From: DATATB01 sp036268995
Lineage (GTDB): Bacteria; Planctomycetota; Planctomycetia; Pirellulales; PNKZ01
Assembly: GCA_036268995.1 (NCBI GenBank)
Contig: DATATB010000169.1
Coordinates: 1 to 35,522, forward strand
DNA length: 35,522 bases
Reading direction: 5' to 3'
This document shows, one piece after another, positions 15,458 through 23,861 of this stretch (position 1 is its first letter; each line of letters begins with the position of its first letter). The position numbers and the translations under genes were made by a program. Below the pieces are notes generated by a model. That model saw only the letters and a program-made list of their open reading frames with translations, ran no database searches and was not told where the DNA came from.

Positions 15458-17110
15458 ATGACGACACCCAAAGTTTTTGCCTGGCTGCTGGCAACCGCCG
15501 GCTGGCTCTGGTCGGGCGTGGCGCTGGCCGGCGCAACGGCCGAACCTGCGGCCAGCCAGGCATCTGCCGACAGGTCTGCTGTGGCTGAAAAGGTCGACTC
15601 GCTGCTGGCCCAAGAGCTGTATCTCAAGAACCCCAAGAGCGCGTTGGCTCCGCTGGTCAGCGACGAGGTGTTCTTGCGACGGGCGGCCCTGGACGTGATC
15701 GGCATTCGCCCGAGCCAGGCCCAAATGGCCCTGTTCTTGCTCGATCCGTCGGCCGACCGCCGGCAGAAGCTGGTCGATCGGCTGCTGGCTGACCCGCGCT
15801 TCGGCCGAAATTGGGGCCGCTATTGGCGCGACGTGGTCATGTACCGCCGCGTCGAGGATCGGGCCCTGATCTCAGCGGCTGCGCTGACCACCTTTTTGAC
15901 CGACGCGCTGAATGACGGGCAAGGCTGGGACCAGATTGCCGAGACCATGATCGAGGCCAAGGGCAATGTGATGGAGAGCGGGCCCACCGGACTGATCATG
16001 GCCCAAACGGCCAATGCCGACGACGTGGCCGCCGAAGTTTCGCGGATCTTCCTGGGCATCCAGATCCAATGCGCCCAATGCCACGACCATCCGACCGACC
16101 GCTGGAAGCGCGAGCAGTTTCATCAGTTCGCGGCCTTCTTTCCGCGGATGCAACTGCGGCCGATCCAATACCAGGGCATGATGCGGGGATTCGAAGTCGC
16201 GTCGGTGCAGTTCGAACCGCGCTTTCGCGGCCCTATGCCCGGCCGCGGATCGCTCGAACACTATATGCCCGACTTGAAGAATCCCAGCGCCAAGGGGCAA
16301 TTGATGACGCCCGTTTTCTTCGCCACCGGCCGCAAGCTGCCCACTGGCAGCAGCGACGACGAGCGGCGGACTTCGATCGCCGAGTGGATCACCGCACGCG
16401 AGGACGGCTGGTTTGCCAAGGCCTTTGTCAACCGCGTGTGGGCCGAGCTAGTGGGCGAAGGTTTTTATGAGCCGGTCGACGACATGGGGCCCGGCAAAGC
16501 CTGCTCGGCTCCCGCGACGCTCGCCTATCTGGCCGAACAATTCGCCGCCCGCTCGTACGACGTCAAGTGGCTCTATCGCACGATCATGGCCACCAAGTTG
16601 TATGCCCGCGAAAGCCGACCTCGCCGCACGGCCAACGAAATGCCGTTTGCGGCCAACTGCGCGCAGCGGCTTCGCGGCGATCAGCTCTTCGACATGCTCA
16701 CGCTATCGCTGGGCGTCGAGGTGCCGGGTTACTTTGGCGGCGGGCCGTATGCCGCCATCAGCAGCCCGCGGGCGCAATTCAATACGGTGTTCGGCTACGA
16801 TCCCAGCCAAAGGCGCGACGAAGTCAGCGGGTCGATCTCGCAAGTGCTGTCGATGATGAATTCGCGGCTGGTCAGCCGCGGGCTCGACGGCCACAGCACC
16901 GACACGACCCTGGGCCGGCTGCTCGTGCAGTTCAAGGATGACGACACGCTGATCGCCGAGTTGTTTTCGCGCTGCCTGGCCCGCGACCCCAACGGGCAAG
17001 AGCTGACCGTGTGCCGCGAGCATGTCAAGCATGCCGGCAGCCGTGCCGAAGGCTTCGAAGACGTGCTGTGGGGGCTGGTGAACCGGACCGAGTTTATTTA
17101 TCGCAATTAG
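15458..17110 (+). CDS. DUF1549/DUF1553 family exported protein
   Basis: This 550-aa protein has a signal peptide (hydrophobic 7-24, ALAGA). The N-terminal DUF1549 part (about 45-230) includes the family words DEVFLRRAALDVIGIRPS and the haem-like C205-A-Q-C208-H209 followed by DHPTDRW. The C-terminal DUF1553 part (about 300-548) includes AFVNRVWAELVGEGF, SYDVKWLYRTIM and LRGDQLFDML. Such proteins are hugely expanded in planctomycetes, nearly always next to a DUF1501 gene, and are thought to be surface or periplasmic; the activity is not established. The protein is shorter than the common versions that carry an extra cytochrome-like (PSCyt1) domain. The partner follows after 16 nt. Confidence 0.93.
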   Translation: MTTPKVFAWLLATAGWLWSGVALAGATAEPAASQASADRSAVAEKVDSLLAQELYLKNPKSALAPLVSDEVFLRRAALDVIGIRPSQAQMALFLLDPSADRRQKLVDRLLADPRFGRNWGRYWRDVVMYRRVEDRALISAAALTTFLTDALNDGQGWDQIAETMIEAKGNVMESGPTGLIMAQTANADDVAAEVSRIFLGIQIQCAQCHDHPTDRWKREQFHQFAAFFPRMQLRPIQYQGMMRGFEVASVQFEPRFRGPMPGRGSLEHYMPDLKNPSAKGQLMTPVFFATGRKLPTGSSDDERRTSIAEWITAREDGWFAKAFVNRVWAELVGEGFYEPVDDMGPGKACSAPATLAYLAEQFAARSYDVKWLYRTIMATKLYARESRPRRTANEMPFAANCAQRLRGDQLFDMLTLSLGVEVPGYFGGGPYAAISSPRAQFNTVFGYDPSQRRDEVSGSISQVLSMMNSRLVSRGLDGHSTDTTLGRLLVQFKDDDTLIAELFSRCLARDPNGQELTVCREHVKHAGSRAEGFEDVLWGLVNRTEFIYRN

Positions 17111-17126
17111 CCCAAGGCTTTTCGTC

Positions 17127-18422
17127 ATGACTTCGAACTTTCAGCATCATGTCGGCGTGGCGGTCAATCGCGCAGGCGTGATCGGCCGGCGCGATTTTGT
17201 GCGCGGCCTGTCGCTGGCTTCGGCCGCTGCCGGCAGCCTGGCATGGACCGACCTGCTGAGCCTCCACGCGGCCGAGCTGCGCCGCCGGCAAATGTCCTGC
17301 ATCCTGCTGTGGATGCAGGGCGGGCCCAGCCAGTTCGAGACGTTCGACCCCAAGCCCGGCCACGAGTCCGGCGGTGAGACCAAGGCGATCTCGACGGCGA
17401 TTCCCGGAGTGCAATTCGCCGACAACCTGCCGCACCTGGCGAAAGCGGCCGACCGGCTGGCGATCGTGCGTTCGATGAGCACGAAGGAAGGCAACCACCA
17501 GCGGGCCAGCTACCTGCTGCACACGTCGTACGTGCCGCTGGCCAGTTTGCGGCATCCCAGCGTAGGATCCGTCATCGCCCAGCAACTCGCAAGCGCGGCG
17601 TGCGAGCTGCCTTCGTTCGTGCGCATCGGCAACGGGTTTGCCAATACCAGCAATGGCGGCTTTTTGGGCAGCGAGTTCGACGCCTTCGCCGTGCAGTCGG
17701 CCGGCCAATTGCCCGAAAATGCGCAGCCCTCCGGCTCGGCCGAGCGTTTTCAACAGCGGCTGGCTTTGCTAAGCCGCATGGAGCAGACGGCCATCGCAAA
17801 CCCCGGCGCGCAGCAAGACCATGCCAAACTCTACGCACACGCGGCGCGCATGATACAAAGTTCGCAGATGCAAGCCTTTGACTTGTCGCGCGAGCCGGAC
17901 AAGGTGCGCGAGGCATACGGCAAGACGTCGTTCGGCAACGCCTGCTTGCTGGCCCGGCGGCTGGTCGAGTCGGGCGTGACGTGCGTCGAAGCCGCGTTGC
18001 CGGGCTGGGACACGCATTTCGACAATTTCACGAAAACGCGCTCGCTGTGCTCGCAGCTCGATCAGCCGTTCGCCTATCTGCTCAAGGATTTGGACGAGCG
18101 AGGCATGCTGGACCGAACGCTGGTCGTATGGATGGGCGAGTTCGGCCGTTCGCCGAGGATCAATCCCCGCGCCGGCCGCGATCATTTTCCGCGGGCTTTT
18201 AGCGTGGCCCTGGCCGGTGGCGGCATTCGCGGCGGCCGCGTGCTGGGCGGCACCGATCGCGGCGGCGAAGAAGTCGCCGGCCCGGCGGTCAGCGAAAAGG
18301 ATCTCTTCCAGACGATTTACAAAAGTCTGGGCATCGACGCGGCCAAGGAAATGATGAGCCCCATCGGGCGGCCGATCAAGTTCGTCGACGGCGGACGCCC
18401 GGTCGCGGAGTTGTTTAGCTGA
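17127..18422 (+). CDS. DUF1501 family Tat-exported protein
   Basis: This 431-aa protein has a twin-arginine signal (GRRDFVRGLSLASAAAG, 20-36). The mature part resembles the alkaline-phosphatase-like DUF1501 (sulfatase-related) fold: WMQGGPSQFETFDPKPG, the VRSM-GNHQRASYLLHT segment and the late VVWMGEFGRSPRIN plus GRDHFP motifs, whose Asp/His residues are likely metal ligands. It is the standard partner of DUF1549/DUF1553 proteins and is probably exported already folded with a metal cofactor. Its substrate is unknown. The stop is followed by a hairpin at 18431-18452. Confidence 0.93.
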   Translation: MTSNFQHHVGVAVNRAGVIGRRDFVRGLSLASAAAGSLAWTDLLSLHAAELRRRQMSCILLWMQGGPSQFETFDPKPGHESGGETKAISTAIPGVQFADNLPHLAKAADRLAIVRSMSTKEGNHQRASYLLHTSYVPLASLRHPSVGSVIAQQLASAACELPSFVRIGNGFANTSNGGFLGSEFDAFAVQSAGQLPENAQPSGSAERFQQRLALLSRMEQTAIANPGAQQDHAKLYAHAARMIQSSQMQAFDLSREPDKVREAYGKTSFGNACLLARRLVESGVTCVEAALPGWDTHFDNFTKTRSLCSQLDQPFAYLLKDLDERGMLDRTLVVWMGEFGRSPRINPRAGRDHFPRAFSVALAGGGIRGGRVLGGTDRGGEEVAGPAVSEKDLFQTIYKSLGIDAAKEMMSPIGRPIKFVDGGRPVAELFS

Positions 18423-18430
18423 GCAGAAGA

Positions 18431-18452
18431 CCCAGGGTGTGCAAACCCTGGG
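18431..18452. terminator. Bidirectional hairpin between convergent genes
   Basis: CCCAGGGT (18431-18438) pairs perfectly with ACCCTGGG (18445-18452) around a 6-nt loop. The hairpin lies in the 61-bp gap between the DUF1501 gene and the convergent squalene-cyclase-like gene. No U-run follows, so it is a Rho-assisted or structure-only terminator at best. Confidence 0.55.
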
Positions 18453-18483
18453 CTTGGCAGACCCTCGCGGCGTGGCGCGGCGC

Positions 18484-20247
18484 TCAATTGGCTTGGGGCT
18501 GCTTGCCCTTTGCGCCGCCCGTCGAGTAGCGGGCGTAGATCGGCATGTGCCGGTAATAGACCTCGAGCGTGAGCGTCGCCAGCGCCGTCATGTATAGCCG
18601 CCCGCCCGCCAGGTCGTACTGCGCTTTGGGGGTCCAACTGCCCGTCATGTGGCCTTCCTTGATTTGCAAATCGACGAGGATCTGCCGCATCGGCTCGTTC
18701 CATTTTTCCCAGGACTTGCCGCCGACGTGGTGCAGCGTCTGCGTGGCATAGTACCAGTAATACATGTTCGGCTTTTCTTTGACCGGCATGTAAGAGCGAA
18801 GCAACTCGGCCACGCCGGCCCGCAGCGCCAGATTTTCGTACGCCCAGCCGCCGTATTCTCGCGACAGCAGACCCTCGGCAGTCATCGTCTCGGTTACCGG
18901 GCGATCTTCGCCGTAGCTGAACAACCCGCGACTCTTGTCCGGCTGCACCGTATCAAGAAACGCCATCGCCCTGGAGAACATTTTCCTCGGCACCTTGATG
19001 CCGGCCGACTGCGCGCTGCGCAGCGCCATCAACTGCCAGCCCGTCACGCTGTTGTCACCGATCTGGTCGGCGACATAGCGCCAGCCTCCTTCTTCGTCTT
19101 GATACTCGGCAATGATGTCGACGGCCTTTTCGATCGGCTCGCGGAAGCGCGGATCGCCGGTCATGGCGTAGGCCTCGGATAGGGCGATGGTTGACAGTCC
19201 GTGGGCATACATCTTCACGATGCCGCCGTCGGCCCAGCCGCCGTCGCTCTTTTGGCTGTTGAGCAAAAAGGCCAGTCCGGCGCTCACCACGGGCGCGTGT
19301 TCGCCTTCCAAATGCGTCGACCCGGCCGCCAAAAAAGGCAACACGGCCAGCGCCGTACCGCCTGTATCGCTCAGAATGCCAGGGTGCGTACACTGGCCGT
19401 GGCAGTCGGGCAGGCTGCCGAAGGCGTGCAGGCACCAGCGGCCGTCGGGCTGCTGATGTTTTTTGAGCCATTCGAGGCCGCGCTTGACCGCGGCCTCCGT
19501 CTCGTCGGTCCCGCCAAGCTGCTTGATCAGCACCCGCTTGAGCACGGGCTGGCGACCGGCAAACATGCCGCCCATGCCCTGGAAGCCCGCCGGCAATTCG
19601 ATCACCGTTCGGCCATCATCGACGGCCTGTTCCGCCGGGCCTTGTGCCTGCGGTTGTTTCGTCGCAGCGCGCCGCTCGGGGGCCAATTCGCGATCGAAAG
19701 AGGGGGGTTGAATCGCCGTAAATTGAGAGCGGCTGAGGGCCAGCATGACAGGCTCGATGTGCGGAGCAAATGTCACAGGATCGATCGAGGCTTTGCCGCG
19801 CATGATCGCCGTGCTGCCGCTAGCGCCCGCGCCGGCCGGCTGAGCTACTTCCGGCAGCGGCAGTTGGTCCGGCATCCGCAGCTCGAGCGTCGCGGGCATC
19901 GGCCGCAGTTGTTGGATTTCGGTGACGAGCGCAGGCGCTTCATGCTTGCGAATCGCGTGCGTACACAGCGCGAGCGCACCGACCAGCGCGGCATGTGCCG
20001 CGATGCTGATGCCGCAGGAGGCGACGACCCGCGGCGCTGCTGACTCCCAAAACGCGCGAGTCGCCCGTCGAAGCCGCGCTGTCGTGGCTTGCAGCCAGCG
20101 CGCGAGCCGCGGCCATTGGTCTGACGACATCGAGAGCACGGATCGCCGGCAGCGGCTCCCGGCAGCGTCGCCGGGCAGATCGCTCGCGTCGGCGCTGGCC
20201 AAAGTTGGCTGCGGCGCGGACGGCGTTGTGGGAGCGGCAATGGACAT
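18484..20247 (-). CDS. Membrane-anchored squalene-cyclase/prenyltransferase-repeat protein
   Basis: This 587-aa protein has an N-terminal cytoplasmic part, one membrane helix (about 74-95), a Pro/Gln-rich linker to about 225, then an alpha/alpha-toroid built of repeats. These include WLKKHQQPDGRW, SDTGGTALAVLPFL, LLNSQKSDGGWADGG and YQDEEGGWRY, with QW-like spacing. The DxDD acid motif of squalene-hopene cyclase is not seen, so terpene cyclisation is unlikely; a binding or structural role is more plausible. The start is uncertain: ATG 20247 is chosen, but the frame is open to GTG 20361 (38 more residues) with coding-like base use and no clear ribosome site at either. It is convergent with the DUF1501 gene. 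Confidence 0.85.
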   Translation of the reverse strand: MSIAAPTTPSAPQPTLASADASDLPGDAAGSRCRRSVLSMSSDQWPRLARWLQATTARLRRATRAFWESAAPRVVASCGISIAAHAALVGALALCTHAIRKHEAPALVTEIQQLRPMPATLELRMPDQLPLPEVAQPAGAGASGSTAIMRGKASIDPVTFAPHIEPVMLALSRSQFTAIQPPSFDRELAPERRAATKQPQAQGPAEQAVDDGRTVIELPAGFQGMGGMFAGRQPVLKRVLIKQLGGTDETEAAVKRGLEWLKKHQQPDGRWCLHAFGSLPDCHGQCTHPGILSDTGGTALAVLPFLAAGSTHLEGEHAPVVSAGLAFLLNSQKSDGGWADGGIVKMYAHGLSTIALSEAYAMTGDPRFREPIEKAVDIIAEYQDEEGGWRYVADQIGDNSVTGWQLMALRSAQSAGIKVPRKMFSRAMAFLDTVQPDKSRGLFSYGEDRPVTETMTAEGLLSREYGGWAYENLALRAGVAELLRSYMPVKEKPNMYYWYYATQTLHHVGGKSWEKWNEPMRQILVDLQIKEGHMTGSWTPKAQYDLAGGRLYMTALATLTLEVYYRHMPIYARYSTGGAKGKQPQAN

Positions 20248-20543
20248 GCGGACGCTGCTGGCTGGCGTCTGAAACTCTGCGGAGCACAAGCGATCCGACG
20301 CTAAGTCGCACTGCACTGGCGTGCCGCAATCGCCCGTGCTGATCTGGATCGGAACCGCCACCTGTCAGTGTAGTAGGGCTTGCGCCGCCTGGGAACAGAA
20401 AAAGCCGCTGTAGGGCCGCCGAGCCGAGGCGGACGGCCGTGGCCCTGGACAAGGCAAAACCGCAGGCAGTAGAACAGGCGATATAGCTTGCAGCGGCGCT
20501 GCTAATTTGGGCGGGCAAACAGTTTGCGAAACAAGGGTTCGGC

Positions 20544-21572
20544 ATGAAAATCGGTTTGGTCGGTTACCAAGGTTCGGGCAAGAGCACGGTGTTCGAGTGG
20601 TTGACGGGAGTAAAGCCCGACTTGGCCGTTGCCCATATCGGCCAAAGCGCCATGGCCCCGGTCCCCGAGCCTCGTATTCAGCAGTTGTGCGAGGTTTACT
20701 CGCCTAAAAAGGTGACGATGGCCTCGCTGGAACTGGTCGATACGCCCGGCTTGTCCCGCTCGCACGAGGGCAACGCGGCGCGGCTAGGCGTCATTCGCGA
20801 GGCGGGCTGCCTGGTGCTGGTCGTCGCCGGCTTCGGCGGCTCCGATCCCCTGGCCGATCGGACCGGCTTTGCCGAAGACGCGCTGCTGGCCGACCTGGAG
20901 ATCGTTTCCGGCCGCGTCGAACGGTTGCGCGAAAGCGTGAAAAAGCCGCGTCCCAACCGCGACCAGGAAGTGGCCGAACTGGCCGCCTTGGAACAGGTGC
21001 TCGCAGCGCTGGAATCGGGTCAGCCCTTGCAGGCCGCCAGCATGTCGGACGAGCAGCTCAAGGCCACCCGCTCGTTTCGGCTGTTGTCCGAAAAGCCGAT
21101 GCTGGTGCTCGTCAACGCGGCCGACGACGAGGAGCATCTCGAGCGCTACGCGGCGGCGGCTCCTGCCGGCCAGCCGACGTTGGGTGTGCCGGCCGGACTG
21201 GAGCTGGAACTGGCGCGCATGGCGCCGGAAGATCGGGCCGATTTCCAGCGCGAGATGGGCATCAGCGGTTCGCGGCGCGACGAAGTGCTGCGCACGATTC
21301 TCGACGTGTCGGGCCAAATGCTGTATTTCACGGCCGGCGAGAAGGAAGTGCGCACCTGGATGCTCCGCCAGGGAGGCACGGCCCTGGAAGCGGCCGACAA
21401 CATTCACAGCGACCTGGCCCGCGGCTTTATCCGCGCCGAGGTGACGCGCTGCGAGGACCTGATTCGTCTAGGTAGCGAGCGCGAAGTGAAAGCGCACAAC
21501 CTCGTGCGTCAAGAGCCGAAAGACTACGTCGTCCGCGACGGCGACATTCTCAACATCCGCTTCAGCGTGTGA
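20544..21572 (+). CDS. YchF-like GTPase/ATPase with C-terminal TGS (DUF933) domain
   Basis: This 342-aa protein has a P-loop GYQGSGKST (7-15), a DTPG switch (66-69), a coiled-coil insertion (about 120-165) and a C-terminal TGS-like domain ending VRQEPKDYVVRDGDILNIRFSV. The overall plan is that of YchF/OLA1, ribosome-associated ATPases. The P-loop differs from the usual GLPNVGKST, and the G4 position reads VNAADDEE, so this is probably a divergent paralogue rather than the canonical ychF. ATG 20544 follows AAGGG. The stop is followed by a large inverted repeat separating it from the convergent pilin operon. Confidence 0.88.
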   Translation: MKIGLVGYQGSGKSTVFEWLTGVKPDLAVAHIGQSAMAPVPEPRIQQLCEVYSPKKVTMASLELVDTPGLSRSHEGNAARLGVIREAGCLVLVVAGFGGSDPLADRTGFAEDALLADLEIVSGRVERLRESVKKPRPNRDQEVAELAALEQVLAALESGQPLQAASMSDEQLKATRSFRLLSEKPMLVLVNAADDEEHLERYAAAAPAGQPTLGVPAGLELELARMAPEDRADFQREMGISGSRRDEVLRTILDVSGQMLYFTAGEKEVRTWMLRQGGTALEAADNIHSDLARGFIRAEVTRCEDLIRLGSEREVKAHNLVRQEPKDYVVRDGDILNIRFSV

Positions 21573-21589
21573 GAGCGAGTGCCGAAGGA

Positions 21590-21661
21590 AATGCGGAAGT
21601 ATGAATGATGAATGACGCGCAAGCTTGGGTGTCCGGCATTCATCATTCCTACTTCCGCATT
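21590..21661. repeat. 25-bp-arm inverted repeat between convergent genes
   Basis: The left arm (21590-21614, AATGCGGAAGT...GATGAATG) and the right arm (21637-21661) are reverse complements at 24 of 25 positions, with a 22-nt loop. The palindrome fills the 93-bp gap between the YchF-like gene and the last gene of the pilin operon. It can act as a bidirectional terminator and may be a dispersed palindromic element. Confidence 0.75.
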
Positions 21662-21665
21662 CGCT

Positions 21666-23738
21666 TTACTCGTCCAGCAGCTCCTGGATCACGGTCACCT
21701 CGCGGATTTGCCGGCTGCCGGGCTCGATGATCCGGATACGGATTTGCAACCCCTTGCAGCCGGTGGCATAAGGAGGCGCCGCTTCCAATTCGGACGGGTC
21801 GTCCACGCCGCCGATGACGTTGAAACTGCTTAGGGTCGTGGGAGGATTGTTCCAGGGATAACCCGAATAGGGATTGTCAATGCCGTCGGTCCCTTCATCG
21901 ACGTTGCCGTCCTGGTCCTGGTCGACGCCGTCGGACTCGTAGTGCGTCGACCAGGTGTCGTACACGGATGCGATGCTCCCGGTGTACCCTCCGCTGACCG
22001 CCTTTACCCAGCCGCCGGTCACGGCCCCACTGGGGAAGCCGCGCATGATTGGTGGACAGCCCGGATAGGCAAACGGCGGACCATAGGTTGTTCCGCTGCC
22101 GGCGGTAATTGGCAGGTCGCCCTCGGTGGCGAAGCGCGGCCGCGGAATACTATAACCTGGGTACGCCGTGAGCCCCGACACGGTGGTCGTGGCTTTCACC
22201 GCCGCGTTGGCTTCGTACGTGTTCAACGCCGTCAGATACCTGCTGTAATAGTTCACGTACCCCGGCAGGTTTGTGTTCGTGGCCGGGTTGGTCATGTAAT
22301 TGAGGTCGACGTAGGCGCCGACGCTGCCTAGCGTGGCGCTCGCATTGCTTGGCTGCGGATTACCATCAAATCGCTCGACTGCGCCACTACCGTTGCGGAT
22401 GTAGTAAGGATCGCCAGGCGCCACGGACGTATAGCCGGAAGTGCCGCCGATCGTGGCGGTCATCTGAAAGACCGGCGCCCCGGGATCCCAGATCTTCACG
22501 TCGAAGCCCACCACGCCCGTCAGCACCACGTCATCGAAACGCGGCGGGTTGGTCCCCGTACTGTAGTGCGCGTCCAACAGGCCTTGGGAGCCCGTCTGCG
22601 TAAAGCGGCTCAGCCCGTTCTGGTTGAGGGTCATGATGACGGGATCCGGATTAGCCGTTCCACCGTACAGTCCCCAATGGCCCGGGTAGATGCTCTGATT
22701 CGAATTTTTGCCGAGATTTGATGGATAGCCCGAGGCGCCGGCAGGCAAAATGTAATAACCGAAGAGCGTCTGCACATATTGTGCGGCTGAGCGGCTCACG
22801 GTGGGGGCGTCCGGCCCGTACAACGGGAAGGGAAAATTGCTGCTGGAGCTTTCCTGGAGCGTTGGCAGCCCGAGCAGATTCGGGAAGGCACCGATCGAGG
22901 TGCTCATGACACCGGTACCCTGCAAACTGGCGCCGGACCCACTACTCGCTTCCGCCCAGTTCCAGAAGCGGGCATCGTACGGCCAGGCCAGCGGCTGATG
23001 GGCATAACGGTTTTCGCGATTCGTCAAGTCAGACAGGCTATTGGCGATCAGCTTGGGATTGTTCGTATTCGGGGTGCCAATCGAATAGGCCCGCCCGGTG
23101 TAGCTGCCTCCCATCTGGTGCATTGAAACATCGTTGAAGTAATAAGGAACTTGGGTGCTCCCGATAATATTAAGGTCCTGGTTCGGGAGCACCAGCAGAA
23201 TGCGGCGAAACAGCGTGGTACCCCGCGCGAACCAGGCCACTTCGGCCGTGGGGCTGGAGATGAAGTTGTAGTTTCCGTAGACGTCGTAAAAGCGGCCGAG
23301 ATACGGCTCGCCTGTGCTGCGCGTGGTGAACATCAGAATGTCATCACAATCGTCCCACGGCGATTCGATGGCGCTAAACATCTGGGTCGCGCCTGCGCCT
23401 GCGCCGGGGGATGCACTGGGGATGCCCACCCGCCAGAGGGCACCTTGCGGGCCCTCGATGTATTCGAGGTAACCTCGGCTCATGTCGGGGCTCAGCGGCG
23501 GAGTGCCGTAGGCGGTAATGCCTTGCAGGTCATGTTGCAGCATGGCGCGGACGTTGCGCAAGCGCTCGCCGGCTTCAGCCATCGCCCGGCTGTCGGTGAC
23601 GCTGGTGCTGACGAAGCCGAACATGGCCGCCACGCTGCCCATCAAGATCAGCGTGATCACCGTGGCGACCATGATCTCGATCAGCGTAAAGCCGGCGGAG
23701 CGGCGAGCGGACTGCCGACGAGAAATCTTTGAATCCAT
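21666..23738 (-). CDS. PilW/GspJ-like prepilin-type protein
   Basis: This 690-aa protein starts with a type III (prepilin) signal: a basic leader MDSKISRRQSARRSAG, then the cleavage site G-FTLIE with Glu at +5 and a hydrophobic helix (IMVATVITLILMGSVAAMFGFV). It should be cut and N-methylated by prepilin peptidase and join a type IV pilus or type II secretion pseudopilus. PilW/GspJ homologues are usually 200-350 aa, so the C-terminal ectodomain is long. It carries a calcium-loop-like DQDQDGNVDEG near residue 600. ATG 23738 has GGAGG 9 nt upstream; the open frame to 23828 runs through a family A repeat and is false. It is last gene of the minus-strand operon. Confidence 0.88.
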   Translation of the reverse strand: MDSKISRRQSARRSAGFTLIEIMVATVITLILMGSVAAMFGFVSTSVTDSRAMAEAGERLRNVRAMLQHDLQGITAYGTPPLSPDMSRGYLEYIEGPQGALWRVGIPSASPGAGAGATQMFSAIESPWDDCDDILMFTTRSTGEPYLGRFYDVYGNYNFISSPTAEVAWFARGTTLFRRILLVLPNQDLNIIGSTQVPYYFNDVSMHQMGGSYTGRAYSIGTPNTNNPKLIANSLSDLTNRENRYAHQPLAWPYDARFWNWAEASSGSGASLQGTGVMSTSIGAFPNLLGLPTLQESSSSNFPFPLYGPDAPTVSRSAAQYVQTLFGYYILPAGASGYPSNLGKNSNQSIYPGHWGLYGGTANPDPVIMTLNQNGLSRFTQTGSQGLLDAHYSTGTNPPRFDDVVLTGVVGFDVKIWDPGAPVFQMTATIGGTSGYTSVAPGDPYYIRNGSGAVERFDGNPQPSNASATLGSVGAYVDLNYMTNPATNTNLPGYVNYYSRYLTALNTYEANAAVKATTTVSGLTAYPGYSIPRPRFATEGDLPITAGSGTTYGPPFAYPGCPPIMRGFPSGAVTGGWVKAVSGGYTGSIASVYDTWSTHYESDGVDQDQDGNVDEGTDGIDNPYSGYPWNNPPTTLSSFNVIGGVDDPSELEAAPPYATGCKGLQIRIRIIEPGSRQIREVTVIQELLDE

Positions 23739-23781
23739 GGCTCCCGGCCTCCCGAGTCGGATGCGATCGAGCGTGTGACCC

Positions 23782-23858
23782 GTAGGCCCGGCGAGCCGAG
23801 CCGGGCGCGTAGCTGCGGTTGAGCGCATCGTCAGTGCCGCTCGGCTCGCGGCACCTAC
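23782..23858. repeat. Stop-codon-associated intergenic repeat family A, copy 3 (inverted)
   Basis: This is the reverse-complement copy: GTAGGCCCGGCGAGCCGAGCCGGG at the left, and GTGCCGCTCGGCTCGCGGCAC then CTAC at the right, in two pieces. On the minus strand it begins 3 nt after the TAA of the giant gene. It separates the giant from the PilW-like gene inside one operon and could attenuate transcription or protect mRNA ends. Confidence 0.72.
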
Positions 23859-23861
23859 CTA

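Noticed and set aside
18484..20247. Squalene-hopene cyclase activity of the repeat protein
   Set aside because: The DxDD catalytic motif is absent, and an N-terminal membrane anchor plus linker is not found in those cyclases.
23739..23828. Upstream extension of the PilW-like gene to 23828
   Set aside because: It translates a family A repeat. The prepilin leader is complete from ATG 23738.
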